DNA of 64,000 nt from Tenodera sinensis (GCA_030765045.1 CM060965.1:61532787-61596786); one strand, 5' to 3'; positions 36,099 to 46,590 are shown, numbered from the stretch's first letter. Translations and numbers: made by a program. Notes: a model not told the origin generated them from the sequence alone.

Positions 36099-36265
36099 AT
36101 ATTCATTCTGTGTGTTAAACATAAAAATATGGTGCTCTCTAAAAAAACGGTTACTATTACTGCTATTGCTCTCTTAAATATCATTGTGAAAAATATTGGA
36201 GAGCAAGAGGATTAATGACTTCATTGTCACAAATCCAGCATTAGCTAACAACATATTCATTCTGT
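36099..36265 (+). mobile_element. Short LINE 3' tail fragment with target duplication, copy 2
   Basis: The segment 36189-36252 (AAAAATATTGGAGAGCAAGA ... TTAGCTAACAAC) is the last about 64 bp of the LINE tail seen at 53500-53562. An exact 13 bp repeat atattcattctgt flanks 36112-36252 (36099-36111 and 36253-36265). The 36112-36188 stretch is not from the known tail; it may be an inverted or filler sequence made during insertion. Confidence 0.75.
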
Positions 36266-36560
36266 ATTAGATTCATAAAATTGTTACCGTGTTTGCAAAG
36301 AAAGCAATATAATATAGACTTTTGTTCAATTATGTTTTAAATGCACTTTGCTACAGAATAGCGAAGTCATTTGTTGATATGTATGCTCAAACCACCTGCA
36401 ACTATACATGTCCAGGACACACACACAGACAATGGAGCTGTGCTGAACCTTAACTGAGTGATGGATAATTGAAACTCGAGAGTACTAAGCTAGCAGTGGT
36501 AGAGAGAAGACGTGTGTGGAGGTAGCTCCTGGAGTGAAAGGATAAAGGGCTCAAGAAACA

Positions 36561-39218
36561 ATGGGTGTTTGTATTCAAGTGTACAGGGGAAGAATAGGAA
36601 CATTCAACAAGTTAAAATGGAACGAGTTTAAAACAAGCAGCAACTTGGAAGAAATGGTAAACATGTTCCTTCTTACATGTGCCTTAGGTATATTATTGGT
36701 GATTGGTGGTGTTGAAATTAACCCGGGGCCAAATGGAAATCAAAATGTTATGGAAGAAATTTTGGAGAAAAGCTCTAACTATGGCCAGATATGTCAGTGT
36801 GGAATAAATTGTATGATAAAAGAACAAAAAATTGAAAATGCGATGGATATTCTAAATAATATGATGGTAAGAGCTGGGGACGAAATGATAGTAAATAAGA
36901 GGGTTTACAAAAGAGACGAGGGTTGGTTTGATGAAGAATGCAGAGTAATAAAAAGACAAGTTAAACAGATGCTTATAAAATGGAGGGAAATAGGTGGTAA
37001 AGAATTAAGGGAAGAATATATGCAAGGTAGGGATTTATATAATTCATTATTAGAACAAAAGAAAATAAACTGGAGGAAAAAACAAGAAAGTAAACTGATA
37101 AGGGTTCTAAACGAAAATAATGTAAATGCAGTATGGAAAGTTATAAAATCAATGTATAATAATTATGTAATAAAACCTGATGTATATCCAGGTGAATGGG
37201 TGGATTACTTTAAAGAATTGTATGGGGGAGAAAAGAGCAAAATAGAAATAGGAAGAAGGGAAATAGTTAACAATTATGTAGATTTGCTGGATGATGAAAT
37301 AAGAGGGGAAGAAATAATACAGCAAGTTAAATTAATGAAGAGAAATAAAGCAACTGGGATAGATGGGATCCCAACACAGTTCCTTAAGGAATGGTGTACG
37401 GAAAAAAATAGAGTCAAGGTTCTTGTAGACTTATTCAATCAAATTAAAGAGAAGGGTTATATACCGAAAAAGTGGGGGAAAGCAATCATACATCCAATAT
37501 ACAAAGGTAAGGGTAGTGTCGACAAACCAAACAACTATAGAGGTATTGCTTTACTATCAAATGTAGGGAAAATTTTTACTGGAATTATGGCAAGTAGGTT
37601 ACAAACGTGGGTTGAGAAATTTAATATTCTCTCGGAATTTCAGATGGGGTTTAGAAGAGGGAGGAGAACAGTTGATAATCTATTTATTATAAAAACTTTG
37701 GTAGATAAATATTTGAAAGCTAAAAGAGGAAAGTTGTATATGGCTTTTGTTGATTTAGAAAAAGCATATGATCGAATTGAGCTTCATTTGTTATGGCACA
37801 AACTGTTGAGTAAAGGAGTGAGTGAACAAATGGTGAAAACTCTCAAAGCATTATATAAAGACAATACCTTTTGTATAAGAGTGGAGGAGGGAGTTGTAAC
37901 AAAAGAAATCCAACAAGAGAAAGGCCTTAGGCAAGGATGTAAGTTGAGTCCGGTTCTTTTTAATCTTTATATTGATGATGTATTAATGGATATTGGGAGA
38001 AATAATAACTTTATGCCTGTTATTAATAACATACAGATTCCAGGACTACTTTTTGCAGATGATCTAGTTGTAGGTTCAATCACAGTGAATGGCTTAAATC
38101 AGTCCTTACAAGTATTAAATAATTACTGTAAAGAATGGAGCCTAAAAGTGAACCAGGACAAGACACAGATCATAGTTTTTAAAAAAGGAGGGAAATTGAG
38201 CAAATATGAAAAATGGAGGAATGAAAATAAAAAAGAGTATAGGGTAGTGAGAGAATGCATTTATCTAGGAGTGAAGTTAGATAGTAGTGGTAATTGGGAA
38301 AAACAAAAGAAATTTGCATTAGCAAAAGGAAAAGGGGCTTTATCAGCAACCAGAAACTGCAAATACAAAGTACCTAATATAAATGTTAAATGGTTAGAAA
38401 ATGTATACAATATGGTAGTTGAAGCAAAGAGGTTATATGGGACAGAAGTATGGGGATTAGGAGGAGGTTGGGAAGTCATAGATGAGGTGCATAGAACTTT
38501 CTGCAAAGAATTGCTTGGATTACCAAATGCAACTGCTAGGCAGGTAGCACAAATAGAACTGGGAAGGGTAACAAGTAAGGGGAAGATTATGGAGAGGGCA
38601 CTGAAATACTGGTTTAGAATATTAAATTTGGAAGAAAGGAACCTGTTGAAACAGTGCCTACTATATCAAGAAAAAAGCCTAAAGAATAAGGGTTGGGCAG
38701 ACTGTCTCAGAAATAACTTGGAAAGTAGTGGTTTAGGGGAAGTATGGAGGAATAGAGAAAATAATATACACAATTTTTGGAAACTGGCAAGAAAAAGATT
38801 TGACGATATAGAAATACAAAACATATTTAGTGAGATAGCTGAAAAGAGATCCTTAATTTTTTATGTACAAATGAAAAACTCTTGGGGTAGGGAGAAGTAT
38901 ATAGACGTGACAGACAAAGAGGAGCGAGAAGGCATTGCATGGATGAAAGCAGGAGTATGGAGATTAAAGGGTCTAAGGAAGGGCATTCCTCAAAACCAAT
39001 GTCCTATATGTGGTGGAAATGAAGACATAGAACATATAATATTTAATTGTATTGGGACTGAAGGTTGGAGAAAAGAATATATTAATAAGAAATGGTCGAA
39101 TATGAATAGAAATAGATCTATAGTTGAAATGCTTCATAAAGACAGTAAGAGGGTAGGAAGATTTTTACATAAGGTGAAAAATAAATGGATCTGGACAGTA
39201 AATAGAGTTGAACAATAA
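36561..39218 (+). CDS. LINE ORF: 2A-like peptide plus reverse transcriptase, endonuclease missing
   Basis: 885 residues, uninterrupted. Residues 35-57 form a hydrophobic stretch ending GGVEINPGP, a 2A-like ribosome-skipping motif in which the usual Asp is Gly; skipping would fall between Gly56 and Pro57. From about residue 62 comes a linker (DEGWFDEECR) that in related LINEs follows the APE endonuclease, so that domain (usually some 220-240 residues) is absent. Reverse transcriptase motifs are intact: AFVDLEKAYD (395-404), GLRQGCKLSPVLFN, FADD (498-501). A CCHC motif (CPICGGNEDIEHIIFNC, 814-830) closes the protein. Polymerase activity looks possible; self-cutting of target DNA does not. Confidence 0.93.
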   Translation: MGVCIQVYRGRIGTFNKLKWNEFKTSSNLEEMVNMFLLTCALGILLVIGGVEINPGPNGNQNVMEEILEKSSNYGQICQCGINCMIKEQKIENAMDILNNMMVRAGDEMIVNKRVYKRDEGWFDEECRVIKRQVKQMLIKWREIGGKELREEYMQGRDLYNSLLEQKKINWRKKQESKLIRVLNENNVNAVWKVIKSMYNNYVIKPDVYPGEWVDYFKELYGGEKSKIEIGRREIVNNYVDLLDDEIRGEEIIQQVKLMKRNKATGIDGIPTQFLKEWCTEKNRVKVLVDLFNQIKEKGYIPKKWGKAIIHPIYKGKGSVDKPNNYRGIALLSNVGKIFTGIMASRLQTWVEKFNILSEFQMGFRRGRRTVDNLFIIKTLVDKYLKAKRGKLYMAFVDLEKAYDRIELHLLWHKLLSKGVSEQMVKTLKALYKDNTFCIRVEEGVVTKEIQQEKGLRQGCKLSPVLFNLYIDDVLMDIGRNNNFMPVINNIQIPGLLFADDLVVGSITVNGLNQSLQVLNNYCKEWSLKVNQDKTQIIVFKKGGKLSKYEKWRNENKKEYRVVRECIYLGVKLDSSGNWEKQKKFALAKGKGALSATRNCKYKVPNINVKWLENVYNMVVEAKRLYGTEVWGLGGGWEVIDEVHRTFCKELLGLPNATARQVAQIELGRVTSKGKIMERALKYWFRILNLEERNLLKQCLLYQEKSLKNKGWADCLRNNLESSGLGEVWRNRENNIHNFWKLARKRFDDIEIQNIFSEIAEKRSLIFYVQMKNSWGREKYIDVTDKEEREGIAWMKAGVWRLKGLRKGIPQNQCPICGGNEDIEHIIFNCIGTEGWRKEYINKKWSNMNRNRSIVEMLHKDSKRVGRFLHKVKNKWIWTVNRVEQ

Positions 39219-39330
39219 GATATAAGTGATAGAATAAGTTAGAATTAAGGAATTATTGTAGAATAAGAATATGACTGGCAATGAGCCAGGGCTGAACACC
39301 GGTCATATTCACATGTATATAGCTTAGTAA

Positions 39331-39362
39331 ATAAATAAATAAATAAAATAAATAAAAAATAA
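39331..39362. repeat. (AAAT)n tail of the 2A LINE
   Basis: Simple AAAT repeats form the 3' tail; the copy at 55591-55612 has the same tail. Confidence 0.9.
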
Positions 39363-39392
39363 AATTGAAACTCTACTGTATTATATTTGTAA

Positions 39393-40595
39393 AGCCATGG
39401 AAAAAATGATTGAGTGCATTAGGAGAGCAGAATATTTTGCAAGTTCCACATTGTGTTGCAGTGCAGTTTACACAGGTAGATATTTCCAACATGCGACTTG
39501 AGTTCATTTGTAGTCTGGTCCATATGTTATCATCTGTTGGGCACACAAATAGGCTGTGTCTTGAATCACCATTTGCATTTGTTCCTGATAAAGAAAGGGG
39601 GTGGTATGGCAAACTAGTGCTATTCTCCCCATTCTTCGACAACGAACACATCAGAACAGACTATTGGTGCAGATATGCCTACTTGAGTACTACGATAATC
39701 AGAAGTCACATTTTGCTCACAGAGCTTAAGTAGCAAGAAAAACAGAAATATATGTTTCAAAAGTACAACAGTGATACTAAAAAGACAAGTTTTAGGTCAA
39801 GTTATGGCACTCTACCAGTAGTTACACACCATAAAATATAAAAGCACATCAACAGAACGGAAAAGTATGTCCACCTGATGCTATACTTATTGACAGTTAT
39901 ACAAATAGGAGGAGTAACCAAAAGCCATTCAATCAAACAACCAATAACCTGAATCATTAGTTATCAAGTACCCTCAATACGGTAATAAATCATGTTACCA
40001 CAAAAGCCAAGGCTGCATTCTAGCACCTTGTATCAACTGGATGTGACAACACACCTCTTGAAGCTCAAGCATCAATAGCTCAGAGGTAATGCACATGCTT
40101 TGGAAACTTGCAAACATTAAGTTCAAATCTCTGTTATAGTGCACACTTTTTGTTCCCCATTATTTGCATTCTTCTATTTTCAATATATACTTCACATTCT
40201 TAATTTAAAGTTATTACAAATCTGCAGAAAATTGATAATCCTACTTCCTGAGTAGCACACCGAGATTCAAATGCATTACTTTGGCACTGTCTACAAAGGA
40301 GAAGTGTTGAGTCGGTTTGTGCAGAACTGTAATGGACAGTTCAACTCTCAAGGCTTGATTTAGTTTACAAGTATTTACAGTACAAGTTTGTGAAAAATAG
40401 TTCTTTTAATTGTTCCCTGGTTGTTGTTATAGGAGTATTATGGTGGAATAAACTTTGCCTTACCTCATCATGCACAGGTTTGATTTGTGCATATTGCACA
40501 TGCACATGTGAATCAAGCTGTTAATTTTGTGTACTTCCATGACACCAAAGCGGCACTTTGAAACACTACACTGCTAAATCATTTTTTCCATGGCT
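39393..40595. mobile_element. Tc1-like element, 1203 bp, no transposase recognised
   Basis: Perfect 19 bp inverted ends AGCCATGGAAAAAATGATT (39393-39411 and 40577-40595), each next to TA on the outside or within one base of it. The left 250 bp matches the MITE at 17188. A tRNA-like stretch lies at 40078-40137. I see no transposase domain, so it is non-autonomous or badly decayed. Confidence 0.75.
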
Positions 40596-41499
40596 GTACT
40601 TATTTTCATGCTTTCAGTTTTTTTATGATAGCCAATTTGTCATTTTCTTTAGGGCTACAAAACTTCAGAAGTAAAGCAATGCTTCTGTATTGTAGTTTAG
40701 GTATACCTTGCTCTTTTGATCCCAAAATGAGCCAAGCTCAAGGACATAGAACACGTGGTACAACCATGTAATATTTGTAGTTTCTCAGATTTCCCACCCC
40801 CCCCCCCTCCCGACACCCAAGCACAATCATTAGTGTAGAGGAAGGTTAACACTAGGGCGATAAAATGCTACAACCAAGTATTCTTTTATGTTGTAAACAA
40901 AATGCACAGGCAAGAACTGTCTCAGTTCTTTTTTGAATCTTGAACTCTCTTTTGGGTTACACAGTAATTTCAAGGCTAAAGGAAGACACATACTTGTAAG
41001 GCGGAGTAGCAGGGACCTTTTTGATAAATGCACAGTTACATGGTCTATGCAAATCATTTCTGTGTCTAGATTGTGACAGTATACCAGAGAATTACATTTA
41101 AAGATGTATTAGTTATTAACCGTGTTACATACATATAAGTGAATATATATCTACTGACTTGTGAATGTCAAAACACTCATTTTAAAGTACACAATTTATG
41201 TCTAAATAAGTTTTTTTTGTAAGGTGAACCATTTTGGAGATATTCCTTATTATGTGTGTGAGTTTCAGAAAACTTATAACTTTCGTGAAATGGATCATCG
41301 TTATTCATTTTTTATATGTTAAGTGTGCAAAGACAACAGAATCTCAAAGCTTTACAACATTATTGTTTAGAACAGCTTACACAAGCACTTGGTCAGAATT
41401 TCGGCAAAGTCCCACTCGGCAGTGTGTACGAATGGTCACGAAAGTTGCCGAAGTTGCTGTGTTAATGCAGCGCTGCCAACAGCAGAACGTCCCTAGGAG

Positions 41500-41730
41500 T
41501 TGTTGCCAATAGTAAGTTTGAATGTTTTTGCGGGAGTCGGCGTTATGCTGTTGACCTTCCTAGAAGCAAGTAGTGCAATGGCTAGGTTTATCAGTATATT
41601 GGATTTGGCACCTCTGTGCTTAAATGAAGAGGCATGCATACAATTCCTCTATGAGGAGGGCCTGTTGAGGACATCCCAGCGCATGGGGCTCCGTAAATGG
41701 ATTTTTCTCCACTCGAAAATTAAAAAATAA
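41500..41730 (+). pseudogene. Merlin/ISXO2-like transposase N-terminal fragment
   Basis: 76 codons. Residues 31-58 (ISILDLAPLCLNEEACIQFL, then YEEGLL) resemble the first helix region of ISXO2-type transposases, as in FWSLPNLSRAIDGPLEVMEW at 63.9 kb. The zinc ribbon that should follow is lost and the frame runs into A/T repeats. The assignment rests on pattern only. Confidence 0.5.
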
Positions 41731-42350
41731 ATAAATAAATAAAATCAATAAATAAAAATAAATAAAAAAGAACGACAATTAATAAAAATAATATAAATAT
41801 AATAATATAATACTACTAAATATAATATATATATAATATAATAATATTAAATAAAAATACAATAAAATAAAATAGTATAAAATATAATAAACATAAGTAT
41901 AATATATAGTATTATTATATTATAAAATAAATAAAAAAGAACGATAAATAATATAAATATAATATAAATATAATATATATAATATAAATCTAATAACATT
42001 AAAAATAATAATATAAAATAAAATAGATAAACAAAACAGAACGATAAATAGTAAACATAATAAAAATATAACAATATAATAAATATAATAACATTATATA
42101 ATAAAATAATAATATAAAATAAAAAAGAACGATAAATAATAAACATAATAAAAATATAATAAAAAAATATAATATAATAAATACAATAGCATTAAATAAT
42201 AATATAAAATAAAATAAATAAACAAAAAAACGACAAATAATAAACATAATAAAAATATAATATTAATATATTATAATATAAATATAATAAACATAAGGAT
42301 AATATATAGTATTATATATAAATAATAATATATAATATAAATGTAATAAT
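41710..42350. repeat. AT-only low-complexity tract (AAATA/ATAAT units)
   Basis: About 640 bp of almost pure A/T, with units around AATAATATAAAATAAA and islands of AAAGAACGAT(A/T)AAT recurring at about 41768, 41935, 42036, 42123 and 42228. The recurring island suggests an expanded minisatellite. The long minus-strand F/I/Y-rich ORFs here are artefacts. Confidence 0.92.
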
Positions 42351-43129
42351 AATAATCATAAGGTTCCTGAGAACCTTCAACTAGCTTTGGGTGATCAACA
42401 ATATCACAAGAAAATCAAGGCATGCAAAGTTAATGTTTAAATTCAATGTAAACTTCATGATTTGTTTTTTTGTTTCCTCCTAATAAATAAATAAATTTAA
42501 AAAAATAATATAATAAAAATAATAATATAATAATAAAGAATGAGCCAGCGTATCGTGGACCTCAGTAACAAGGCATTAAGGATAATGTACACAATAATTC
42601 GCACTAGCGATATATCTGTGTGAGCAAGAGCAAAATAATGTACACAATGAGCAAAAAAACAATGTACAGAATCCACAACAATAGTATGGAGTTGCGCTAG
42701 GCGATAGCGGTGTATGTCTGTGGCGGCAACGACGCGAGTGAGTGCATTTGTGTTTAATGTGTTGGCAACGAAAACTAGTGTAGTGTAAAAAGCAATGTTG
42801 GCAGATGTGAAAATCGTCTGCTAGTCATGCAGTGAAATCTAGTGGGCAATTGTGAAACTACTGTCAGCGCATGCGCAGTAAGTAAGTTCGGACTTATAAT
42901 CTGGCTGGCAAGTGGAAAGTGAGCTGTTCTAAACATGAGCCCATTTGACTATCGCACAAAGCCTACTGTATTCTAACATTCCCCTTGCAGCTACAAGGAA
43001 ATAAGCAATAAGATAATTTGCACGAATGTTTAGTACAAGAGTAGAGAAAGTCATGTGAGTGCAACACATTAGACTTTTTTTGACTTTTCATAGTAATATT
43101 TTGCAAATATTTTTATTTGAATTCAGAGT

Positions 43130-43520
43130 AGACTAATCTTTTAGCTGCATACAATGGTAGATAACTATAGACTTCTGTACACTGCTGGTACCCTTTTTTT
43201 GCAAGAAAATCAGCTTTGTCATTACCACTCAGTGCACACTGAGCTGGTATCCATTGGAAGACTAGGATTTTTTGAAGTGCTGTTAGTTGGGTAAGGATTT
43301 TCCAACATTCTATAACTGTTTACTTGGAAGTAATTGCTATAATTGCCACCCTGGAATTGAGAGAATAACTGCTTGATGAAAATGTGAGATTTCAGTACAA
43401 AAGATTTTGTAGGGCCATTCTAATTGCTTCAATTTCTCCATCAAAGTTTGTAGTTTCATGACCTAAGATTTGTAATAGGAAAAGAGGTGACACATGACTC
43501 CAGCCCCTGCTGGAAGTGTA
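43130..43520 (-). pseudogene. LINE RNase H domain fragment
   Basis: On the minus strand, in shifting frames: HETTNFDGEIEAIRMAL (the catalytic Glu helix), SRVAIIAITSK, then a strand reading VFQWIPAQCALSGNDKADFL and AKKG, the usual end of the RNase H domain in arthropod LINEs (WxPAHxGxxGNxxAD). It has several stops. It probably belongs to the LINE whose tails lie at 32.4, 36.2, 53.2 and 59.5 kb, but no overlap proves it. Confidence 0.85.
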
Positions 43521-43524
43521 CAAC

Positions 43525-44680
43525 CCTATGATTTCCATTTTTAAATGCTGGTTAAACTCCCTCCACTGTATACATGTGCATGTGACGTAGCTTTACACCA
43601 ATGTATGGGCACACACAACATTGCTGATATTACCTATTGTGGCACAACTGTTGCACTTACACACTGAAAAATAGCAAATAGTTCACATGTACCACCTATA
43701 TGTGGTAGTGATTTTCAAAGTTTTCTGCAGAATGCAATGCAGTCAACACTGGATATAAAATGCTGTTTTAAACACTATACAAATGCATTATAAATTAATA
43801 ATGTTACAAAAATACACACAAAGCCTGACATCACTTGATGTGTACTAAAGGTAGAATACCGTGGCATGACTTCTGTTTTTGAACAGCAGCTGAAATGTTT
43901 GCAGTTCTATCTACAACAGGCATGGACAAAAGGGCCACTCTACTGAAACACATCCTTACATCACTCCACTGGCCATCCCTCCCTTCACTGCTATTAACTT
44001 ATGACACGCCTCATTCAGTGGTAAGTATGGCTTAGTCAGGATGTCTAAGTGATAGTGAATTTGTTGTAAGTTACAAAACCAGTAAAGTTTGTTGTTTAAT
44101 ATGGGAATTTCAGTTTGCAAATATAAAGCACTATTTTATCAAAGAACACTTCAATCAGAAGCATAAGCCAAACTTTGGTGATCTTACATTCATTTCAATT
44201 TCAAAAGGTACTTTCTGAATACTCGTATTTGTTCAAACATAATATTGAGTTTCAAATCAAACAATTTATTATGTTGGTCAAATAGTTTTAAAATATTTTA
44301 AGACTAAATAGCAACAGAACTTTACTACTTTATTTATTGTAAAAGAGAAACAATTTAGTATGTTAATCCTAAGGCAGTATAAGAATATTACGTGCATAAA
44401 AATAAAGGAAGGTTATAAACTTGAACGTTATCCAATTTGCTTAAACACAGTAGGTGGCTATAATAATTATTGTATGCAAAATATGTTTAACATAAGCAAA
44501 ATAGTTAATAGATGCATAGAAATTACTACTGTGCACGTCGAGCAAAACCACCACTCACTTGTATCAAAACCATTGCTCGGTGAGAGAATGTGGGGTTAGG
44601 TAAGCCAAGTTCTGCTACCTCTCCTCTCGTGCCCATGCCTAATCTACAGTATAAAGCCAGAATAATTAACAGGTCAACTT
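43525..44680. other. Unassigned intronic DNA
   Basis: No domain or repeat recognised. A 79-codon ORF at 44360-44599 has no family resemblance. Confidence 0.45.
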
Positions 44681-44695
44681 AACATGTTTAGTTTA

Positions 44696-45243
44696 TTATT
44701 ATTTATTTATGCCAACAAACTTACTGTTGGTGTTTTTAAACACACAAGCCGTGTGTGGGCAAAGTTTGAGAGGTAGAACTGGAACTAAAAAATTCAATGC
44801 CACAACTGGGATTTGAACCACAGACCTTCCGCTTACCAGGCGGCTGCTCTAACCATTGAAGTATTGTGACAAACTGCCAGAATGGCATTAAATTCTCAAA
44901 CCAGTGGTTTACCAGGAGAAATACGAACTGGTTTGAGAATTTAATACCATTCTGGCAGTGATCAGAGCTTCATGGGTGATCAGCCGTGTTAAATTTAAGA
45001 AGGTCGAGCTTTCGGCCATGAAGTGTATAATGGCCGAAAGCTCGACCTTCTTAAATTTAACACGGCTGATCACCCGTGAAGCTCTGATCACTAACGTTCG
45101 CCGTGAAAGCTTCAAATCTTACACCATTCTGGCAGTTTGTCACAATACCTCAATGGTTAGAGTAGCCGCCTGGTAAGCGGAAGGTCTGTGGTTCAAATCC
45201 CAGTTGTGGCATTGAATTTTTAAGTTCCAGTTCTACCTCTCAA
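44696..45243 (-). mobile_element. Foldback tRNA-like retroposon, copy 2, with two inner hairpins
   Basis: Flanked by atgtttagttta (44684-44695, 45244-45255). The outer arms of 118 nt (44768-44885 / 45124-45241) contain the tRNA-like unit in both orientations. Between them are two further hairpins: 33 nt arms (44873-44905 / 44927-44959, 32 of 33 matching) and 62 nt arms (44958-45019 / 45030-45091, 61 of 62 matching). The plus-strand tRNA-like unit has CCGC-CTGGTAA-GCGG as its anticodon arm. It shares both ends with copies 1, 3 and 4. Confidence 0.92.
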
Positions 45244-45485
45244 ATGTTTAGTTTAATTTATGTGGCTTAGGGTATTTTTGCACAACATGCTATGGCTTAA
45301 GTAAGTGTTTAGCCTTAAAATGAATAGGAGGAGGCCATCAGGTAATAGTGAGCCACAGTGAAACCACTGGTCAACTCAAGGCTAAATCCTTGGTTAACTT
45401 CAGTTAGTGTGCATGTATATGAAGTGGTGATGCTATGGTATTCTAAACTTGTCAGATTACTTATGACTTAGCAAGGGTCACTTAC

Positions 45486-45676
45486 ATCTTTTTCCTGAAT
45501 TGTGCACTCCTTACAGTAGTAAGCATCTGACACCCCAGGTCCACCGCAAATAACACAACGGCCCTGATATGAGCCATAGTTACACTCATCACAAATTCGA
45601 ACCAATGTACAAGGCCGGACGTAAGAATCACAGATTACACATTTTCCATCACATTTTTCACAAAGGCGGCCAATAG
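45486..45676 (-). CDS. PHF5A: PHF5A (SF3b14b) central coding exon
   Basis: This 191 nt minus-strand exon encodes residues about 18-81 of PHF5A, from [20 protein letters not shown] through to CTIQEKD. It holds five CxxC pairs (CEKC, CVIC, CDEC, CVIC, CKEC), which supply most ligands of the three zinc clusters of this protein. It is bounded by an acceptor (TTGTTACAG) and a strong donor (GAT/GTAAGT). It enters in phase 1 (completing an Ala codon) and leaves in phase 0. Reading past either splice site adds residues unrelated to the family, which supports these boundaries. Exon 1 (about 17 codons plus one base) should lie at higher coordinates; I could not find it up to position 64000. Confidence 0.96.
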
Positions 45677-46490
45677 CTGTAACAAATTTAGGTATATATG
45701 GATTAGTTAAAGTACAATATAGATACATATTGGTGTGTGAAGAATGCCATTATATTGAAAACCAATGCAAGTTTTTTTCACCCCTAATTCAGATGAAAAT
45801 GAATACAATAAAATCCTGATAACTTGACATTCCATGAAACCTGATAACCTTTTTTAGTTTAATTCTTTCATTATTTATCGTTAAATGTGACTAATAATTT
45901 GTTATCTACTACATGGTATGAATAATTAGTATATATATACAACCTGTCACATTCTCCTTCATAGTGACAAAAGGCCTGACTGCACATTCACCTTCAATAT
46001 TTAGTCAGAACATAAGCAGCTGGCAGACCGTTGTCAAGACACCGAAAGTTTGCCACTAATTATGTGGACACATTGCACAAGCATTTGTTAGTAAGGTTTG
46101 AAGGTTTATTGCCTTACCCAGTACAAAAGTATTTTTAGTCATGACGAATTGCAGTGGTTTATGATCGAGTTCACTTTTGTATTTATAAGACCATAGGGTG
46201 CCAGGTTATCTTTCAGGCTTCTGTGTAGTACATAAACATCACGGATCATGCATGATTAAGAACAGTGCCATCTTGCACCAGCAGTATTTTGTTTATTTCA
46301 AGGAGGGAAATAGGATGTTACCCTATCATTAATTTGCATGATATCACACATGCAGTTTCTTGCAAGGTCATTTGCCACATCTAAAAATACCCATGTTCAC
46401 ACATTAGCTAAACTTTCCCTTAAATATTTCTGGTTAAGGTGCAGCCTCCAAGTTTTCAGGCTTACGTTAGGCTAGTGTTCAGCTGTCAGT
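45677..46490. other. Unassigned DNA, probably PHF5A intron 1
   Basis: Upstream of the PHF5A central exon, with no coding match. The acceptor region just above 45676 is T-rich on the minus strand. Confidence 0.45.
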
Positions 46491-46494
46491 GCCA

Positions 46495-46590
46495 ATGAAA
46501 ATGTCAAACGAGAAGAAAAAAGTTAATATGACAATGGAAATTAAATTGGATGTGTTACAGAGACTGGACAAAGGAAACATTAATATGTAA
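46495..46590 (+). pseudogene. Tigger/jerky-type transposase N-terminal fragment
   Basis: 31 codons starting MKMSNEKKKVNMTMEIKLDV and ending in a stop. The pattern (basic start, then MEIKLDVLQRLDKG) matches the first helix of the psq/CENP-B-type DNA-binding domain of Tigger transposases. It ends one base before the target site of the RTE-like LINE. The continuation is not found downstream. Confidence 0.5.

Larger units (their letters stand above)
36478..39362 (+). mobile_element. 2A-bearing LINE, 2885 bp, with exact 11 bp target duplication
   Basis: Flanked by aattgaaactc (36467-36477 and 39363-39373). An 83 bp 5' UTR precedes the ORF; the 3' end after the stop has a short UTR (AATGAGCCAGGGCTGAACAC) and an (AAAT)n tail. 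The second copy at 53615-55612 shares the same 3' end. It lies inside the PHF5A intron on the opposite strand. Confidence 0.95.
41364..42935 (+). mobile_element. Merlin/ISXO2-like element, decayed, inside repeat A
   Basis: Perfect 14 bp inverted ends TGTTTAGAACAGCT (41364-41377; complement at 42922-42935). Its only coding trace is an N-terminal transposase-like segment at 41575-41700. Most of the interior (41710-42350) is a simple-sequence expansion. No target duplication could be identified. Confidence 0.7.
41180..43075 (+). repeat. Repeat A copy 7, split by a Merlin-like element
   Basis: The left part (41180-41355: GTACACAATTTATGTCTAAA ... GTTAAGTGTGCAAAGA) and right part (42948-43075: TTTGACTATCGCACAAAGCC ... 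GTAGAGAAAGTCATGTGAGT) are consecutive in other copies. The 1.57 kb between them is an insertion. Confidence 0.85.
29847..45485 (-). other. PHF5A intron of 15,639 bp filled with transposable elements
   Basis: The interval between the two PHF5A exons has GTAAGT at its 5' end (45485-45480, minus strand) and a TTGCAG acceptor at its 3' end. It contains two foldback retroposon copies, a nested foldback element, a Kolobok-like MITE, a mariner relic, LINE tails, a 749 bp palindrome, a 2A-bearing LINE (antisense to the gene), a Tc1-like element, a split copy of repeat A, a Merlin-like element and an RNase H fragment. Most of its length is therefore inserted DNA. That it is one uninterrupted intron is inferred from the two exons; cDNA would settle it. 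Confidence 0.85.

Noticed and set aside
41847..42247. F/I/Y-rich ORFs on the minus strand that look like membrane proteins
   Set aside because: They come from an A/T-only simple-sequence tract.
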